A DNA stretch of 6,807 nucleotides, taken from assembly GCA_016285215.1 (NCBI GenBank), contig JAEEQI010000131.1, positions 1 to 6,807 of the forward strand. Direction: 5' to 3'. Below the pieces are notes generated by a model, which was not told the origin of the DNA, made no database searches, and saw only the letters and a program-made list of their open reading frames with translations. This DNA comes from Bacteroidales bacterium. GTDB lineage: Bacteria > Bacteroidota > Bacteroidia > Bacteroidales > UBA932. Of the stretch, positions 4,952 through 6,807 are shown one piece after another. How positions within the stretch are numbered: the stretch's first letter is position 1; every line of letters begins with the position of its first letter. The position numbers were made by a program, and so were the translations under genes.

Positions 4952-5128
4952 ATGAACAAGAAACAAAAAGCACAACTGATAATCGGAATTCTATCTGCTA
5001 TTCTTTTCATCGTCTGGATAGTCCTTCCTGGAAACATCATCACCAGATTACTGGGTATGCTTTCAAATGCCTTGGTCATGCTGTCCATGTATTTGTCCTA
5101 TAGGGCCGAAGAGTGCTTTTTACCCTGA
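4952..5128 (+). CDS. 58-aa two-helix membrane protein, unknown function
   Basis: A small protein with a basic N-terminus (MNKKQKAQ) followed by two hydrophobic segments: residues about 9-25 (IIGILSAILFIVWIVLP is the core) and 29-47 (ITRLLGMLSNALVMLSMYL). The basic N-terminus suggests that it stays in the cytoplasm. I do not recognise a family. The open frame extends upstream to 4895, but the -7 box at 4940-4947 and the reading of the divergent gene support ATG 4952. The last residues (YRAEECFLP) may not be original: the stop TGA (5126-5128) falls at the edge of a tRNA-like remnant, so the gene could be shortened or altered at its 3' end. It is divergent from the PH-like membrane protein. Confidence 0.6.
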   Translation: MNKKQKAQLIIGILSAILFIVWIVLPGNIITRLLGMLSNALVMLSMYLSYRAEECFLP

Positions 5129-5168
5129 GAATCGAACTCCTGATCCTGAAGTTTACCATTGATGTTTA
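5123..5168 (-). pseudogene. possible degraded tRNA remnant (tRNA-like sequence)
   Basis: On the minus strand there is a D-loop-like TCAATGGTA (5154-5162). About 17 bases later comes a T-arm-like GAGTTCGATTCTC (5127-5139), with the invariant T-loop pattern TTCRANN flanked by three stem pairs. The two are in tRNA order, but a normal tRNA has about 30 bases between them; here the anticodon-arm region is about 15 bases short. The acceptor strands do not pair and there is no CCA. It therefore cannot be a working tRNA. It could be a tRNA gene broken by deletion, a relic of integration, or chance similarity. Confidence 0.28.
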
Positions 5169-5177
5169 GTACGAATT

Positions 5178-5705
5178 ATGGTATCCAACCTCGTTTGCAT
5201 CGATTTCGAAACCGCCAACGGCAGCCCCAGCAGCGTCTGCTCCGTGGGCATCGTCATCGTGCGCGATGGGGAAGTGGTGGACTCTTTCTATAGCCTGATT
5301 CATCCCTATCCGGACTACTATGCCTGGTTTTGCCAGCAGGTCCACGGCCTGGGCCCCGATGACACCGAAGACGCTCCGCTTTTCCCGGACGTTTGGGACC
5401 AGGTGGAAGACCGCATCCTGGCCGCCTTTGAAACGGATTGTTTCCCGGCCGATGTCCCCTTTGTAGCCCACAACGCCCGCTTCGATGAAGGCTGCCTCAA
5501 AGCCGTCTTCAGCGCCTACGGTCTCCATTATCCTGGCTATCATTTCCTTGACACCTTGGCCGCTTCTCGCCGCCACTTCGGCTGCAGCCTTCCCAACCAC
5601 CAGCTCCACACCGTCGCCGCCGCCTGCGGCTACTCCCTCCTGAATCACCACCACGCCCTCGCTGACGCCGAAGCCTGCGCACACATTGCATTGAAAATCT
5701 TGTAA
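5178..5705 (+). CDS. DnaQ-like DEDDh 3'-5' exonuclease
   Basis: A 175-aa single-domain exonuclease of the DNA polymerase III epsilon (RNase T-like) superfamily. The metal-binding acidic residues are seen in order: Exo I 'CIDFETAN' with D9 and E11; Exo II 'VAHNARFDEGCL' (97-108) with D103; and Exo III 'HHALADAEACAHI' with H158 and D163 in the H-x4-D spacing of the DEDDh subtype. All five catalytic residues are kept, so it should remove 3' nucleotides from DNA or RNA. No BRCT or other domain is attached. It may be a proofreading-like or repair/RNA-trimming enzyme; the polymerase subunit itself cannot be asserted. Parts of the gene are GC-rich: two counted 60-base lines, at 5221 and 5581, are 68% and 72%, well above the preceding genes. 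ATG 5178 is the only sensible start; no good promoter box was found in the 49 bases upstream. The stop is 9 bases from the convergent YfiH gene. Confidence 0.9.
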   Translation: MVSNLVCIDFETANGSPSSVCSVGIVIVRDGEVVDSFYSLIHPYPDYYAWFCQQVHGLGPDDTEDAPLFPDVWDQVEDRILAAFETDCFPADVPFVAHNARFDEGCLKAVFSAYGLHYPGYHFLDTLAASRRHFGCSLPNHQLHTVAAACGYSLLNHHHALADAEACAHIALKIL

Positions 5706-5714
5706 TTGCGGGCT

Positions 5715-6392
5715 TTAGATTAGTTTGATTGAATTGATAATCCTCCCGCACTCGACCCCTTCGCGCCGGGCCGAGAAGAAAGACTCATCGGTAAACGTAT
5801 CGATGCCGCACACCTGGATGTTCTCCGGCTTTACACCGGCCTGCTCCAGCAACCAACGGTTAGCCTTCCAGAGGTCGATGTGATGCCCACCAGACATAGG
5901 CGTTCCATCACCCTGCCCCCGGAAGGACCAGATTTGATCCATCGGAAATTGGGCATTCTTGAAGTGTTCGGCCACTTCTTCGCCCACCTGGAAACTATCG
6001 GGACCAATTGACGGGCCCAGAACAGCCCGTATGTCCGCCGCATTGCAGCCATATTTGGCGGACATCAATTCAACGGTCTTCTCTGAGATATGCAGCACGG
6101 TCCCTTTCCAACCTGCATGAGCCGCCGCCACAACCCGCTTGACCGGATCATAGAGAAGTACAGGCACACAGTCTGCCGTCCTGACACCGATGGCGACATT
6201 CGGCAGCGTAGTCACAAATACATCGTAGCCTTCCAGCTCCTCACGCGTCATCCCAGGTCGCTCGATGAAGGCCACCTTAGCCTCATGCACCTGATGCCCC
6301 TGGATTACCGGATAGGGGAGTTCAGACTCTCTCCGCGTGGAGAACGCTTCAACGCCTTCGCCCAGGTCATATTTCAGCAGTTCCGAATACAT
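5715..6392 (-). CDS. pgeF: YfiH/PgeF (laccase-domain) family protein
   Basis: A 225-aa protein of the 'multicopper polyphenol oxidase' family (YfiH, also called PgeF/YlmD). Members bind Zn or Cu at a His/Cys/His site; they have been reported as purine nucleoside phosphorylases and, in E. coli, as a peptidoglycan editing factor. Seen here: 'GHQVH' (32-36), 'RTADCVPVLLYDP' (71-83) with C75, and 'AAAHAGWKGT' (89-98) with H92. C75 and H92 should be two metal ligands; H33 or H36 the third. The loop 'GPSIGPDSFQVGEEV' (126-140) has D-S where most bacterial homologues have C-C/C-Y; similar substitutions occur in Bacteroidota. No signal peptide, so cytoplasmic. The length is slightly short for the family (about 240-270). 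ATG 6392 follows a weak -7 box (6397-6404). It is convergent with the exonuclease. Confidence 0.9.
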   Translation of the reverse strand: MYSELLKYDLGEGVEAFSTRRESELPYPVIQGHQVHEAKVAFIERPGMTREELEGYDVFVTTLPNVAIGVRTADCVPVLLYDPVKRVVAAAHAGWKGTVLHISEKTVELMSAKYGCNAADIRAVLGPSIGPDSFQVGEEVAEHFKNAQFPMDQIWSFRGQGDGTPMSGGHHIDLWKANRWLLEQAGVKPENIQVCGIDTFTDESFFSARREGVECGRIINSIKLI

Positions 6393-6396
6393 ACCG

Positions 6397-6404
6397 CTAA
6401 GTTA
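6397..6404 (-). promoter_or_regulatory. weak -7 box for the YfiH gene
   Basis: The minus strand reads TAACTTAG, one mismatch from TAnnTTTG, ending 4 bases before ATG 6392. The position fits the leaderless pattern seen at 757, 3428, 4913 and 4952, but the match is weaker. Confidence 0.35.
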
Positions 6405-6483
6405 CTACTTTTTTCCGCTCCAGCCAACCGCCCAACTGTCGGCTTGCGCCGCCAGTCCGGCTTTTATTTTCATCAAAAATGCG

Positions 6484-6491
6484 TATATTAG
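6484..6491 (+). promoter_or_regulatory. weak -7 box for the Vat-like acetyltransferase gene
   Basis: TATATTAG has one mismatch from TAnnTTTG and lies 24 bases before ATG 6516. A T-rich stretch (TTTT at 6462-6465) is near the expected -33 position. The 123-base gap 6393-6515 holds nothing else I can support. Confidence 0.35.
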
Positions 6492-6515
6492 TTCGCTAAA
6501 ACGGAATATAACCCA

Positions 6516-6807
6516 ATGAACAAGATATCCAACAGACCCAACCCCAATGCGGCGTTCCCGAATCCGAAGATTCCGAGTCTCTGTTTCATCAAGAACGTGG
6601 TGAAGAATCCTCGCATTATCATCGGGGACTACACGTACTATGATGACGTGGATGGTGCAGATCAGTTTGAGAAGCACGTTACCCACTTCTACGATTTCAT
6701 CGGCGACAAACTGATTATCGGGAAATTCTGCGCCATCGCCAAGGGCATTGAGTTCGTGATGAACGGGGCCAACCACAGAATGGATGGGGTGACTACCTAT
6801 CCTTTCT
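6516..6807 (+). CDS. Vat/CatB-type xenobiotic O-acetyltransferase (3' end outside the window)
   Basis: The first 97 codons of a left-handed beta-helix (hexapeptide-repeat) acetyltransferase; the gene runs off the window, so full length (about 210 aa in the family) cannot be seen. Residues 33-44 (RIIIGDYTYYDD) and 65-97 match the streptogramin A acetyltransferase (Vat)/type B chloramphenicol acetyltransferase group: 'KLIIGKFCAIAKGIEFVMNG', then A-N-H-R-M-D-G at 85-91. H87 is at the position of the catalytic histidine that activates the drug hydroxyl in Vat(D). Family enzymes use acetyl-CoA to inactivate streptogramin A or chloramphenicol, but most chromosomal homologues have no tested drug activity. 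ATG 6516 has no Shine-Dalgarno, as usual here. It is divergent from the YfiH gene. No mobile element or resistance-cassette sign is next to it within the window. Confidence 0.88.
   Translation, partial: MNKISNRPNPNAAFPNPKIPSLCFIKNVVKNPRIIIGDYTYYDDVDGADQFEKHVTHFYDFIGDKLIIGKFCAIAKGIEFVMNGANHRMDGVTTYPF

Noticed and set aside
5123..5168. Functional tRNA gene on the minus strand
   Set aside because: The anticodon arm is too short, the acceptor strands do not pair and CCA is missing; at best it is a remnant.
5166..5684. 172-residue minus-strand open frame opposite the exonuclease
   Set aside because: A Gly/Ala/Val-rich translation created by the GC-rich exonuclease codons; the + strand frame has all five catalytic residues.
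5708..5749. GCGGG/CCCGC pair as a terminator between exonuclease and YfiH genes
   Set aside because: The arms are 5 bases with a 32-base loop and no T-run follows; too weak to call.
2496..6392. Possible anti-phage or toxin-antitoxin island (kinase, winged-helix, membrane proteins, DEDDh exonuclease)
   Set aside because: The genes are in separate, oppositely oriented units, mixed with housekeeping genes (proC, FKBP, YfiH). None carries a known defence effector signature, and no mobile-element marks are present.
6405..6776. 123-residue minus-strand open frame opposite the Vat-like gene
   Set aside because: The + strand reads a perfect hexapeptide acetyltransferase N-terminus here; the opposite frame has no family features.

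Overview
The window reads as an ordinary, gene-dense piece of a Bacteroidota (probably Bacteroidales) chromosome. The protein families fit (HdeD/DUF308, DUF4250, a short FKBP, a YfiH homologue with the 'PSIGPDSF' loop). Genes lack clear Shine-Dalgarno sequences. Several starts lie just after a TAnnTTTG-like box, the known -7 element of the Bacteroidota primary sigma factor. I see no rRNA gene, intact tRNA gene, CRISPR array, IS element or phage gene, and no gene-free stretch above about 125 bases.

Layout, left to right. (1) The last codons of a probable + strand gene end at 55, followed by a strong bidirectional terminator (58-98) that also serves a minus-strand HdeD-like six-helix membrane protein (100-669). 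(2) A divergent promoter region leads into a tight + strand operon: a RimJ/RimL-type N-acetyltransferase, a second GNAT acetyltransferase overlapping it by 4 bases, and proC (pyrroline-5-carboxylate reductase). (3) proC runs tail to tail, with a 4-base overlap, into a minus-strand aminoglycoside-phosphotransferase-fold kinase (2496-3362). (4) A second divergent promoter region leads to a + strand operon of an FKBP-type prolyl isomerase, a DUF4250 protein and an unrecognised 84-aa protein, all with overlapping stop/start codons. (5) That operon collides, with a 9-base overlap, with a two-gene minus-strand unit: a PH-like two-helix membrane protein and a 68-aa winged-helix (HARE-HTH-like) protein. 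(6) A third divergent region leads to a 58-aa two-helix membrane protein, then a degraded tRNA-like sequence, then a DnaQ-like DEDDh exonuclease. (7) The exonuclease is convergent with a YfiH/PgeF multicopper-oxidase-like protein. A fourth divergent region leads to a Vat/CatB-type hexapeptide acetyltransferase cut by the window end.

The genes do not form one recognisable pathway; this is a patchwork of small operons. Amino-acid synthesis (proC), protein folding (FKBP), cell-wall or nucleoside quality control (YfiH) and two or three small-molecule modification enzymes (GNATs, kinase, Vat-like) sit beside small membrane or DNA-binding proteins of unknown role.

I do not see convincing evidence for a new defence or mobile system. 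The features most worth a second look are the compact divergent promoters with mirrored -7 boxes (one a 10-base perfect inverted repeat), the probable leaderless starts, the tRNA-like remnant at 5123-5168, and the small-protein operons.
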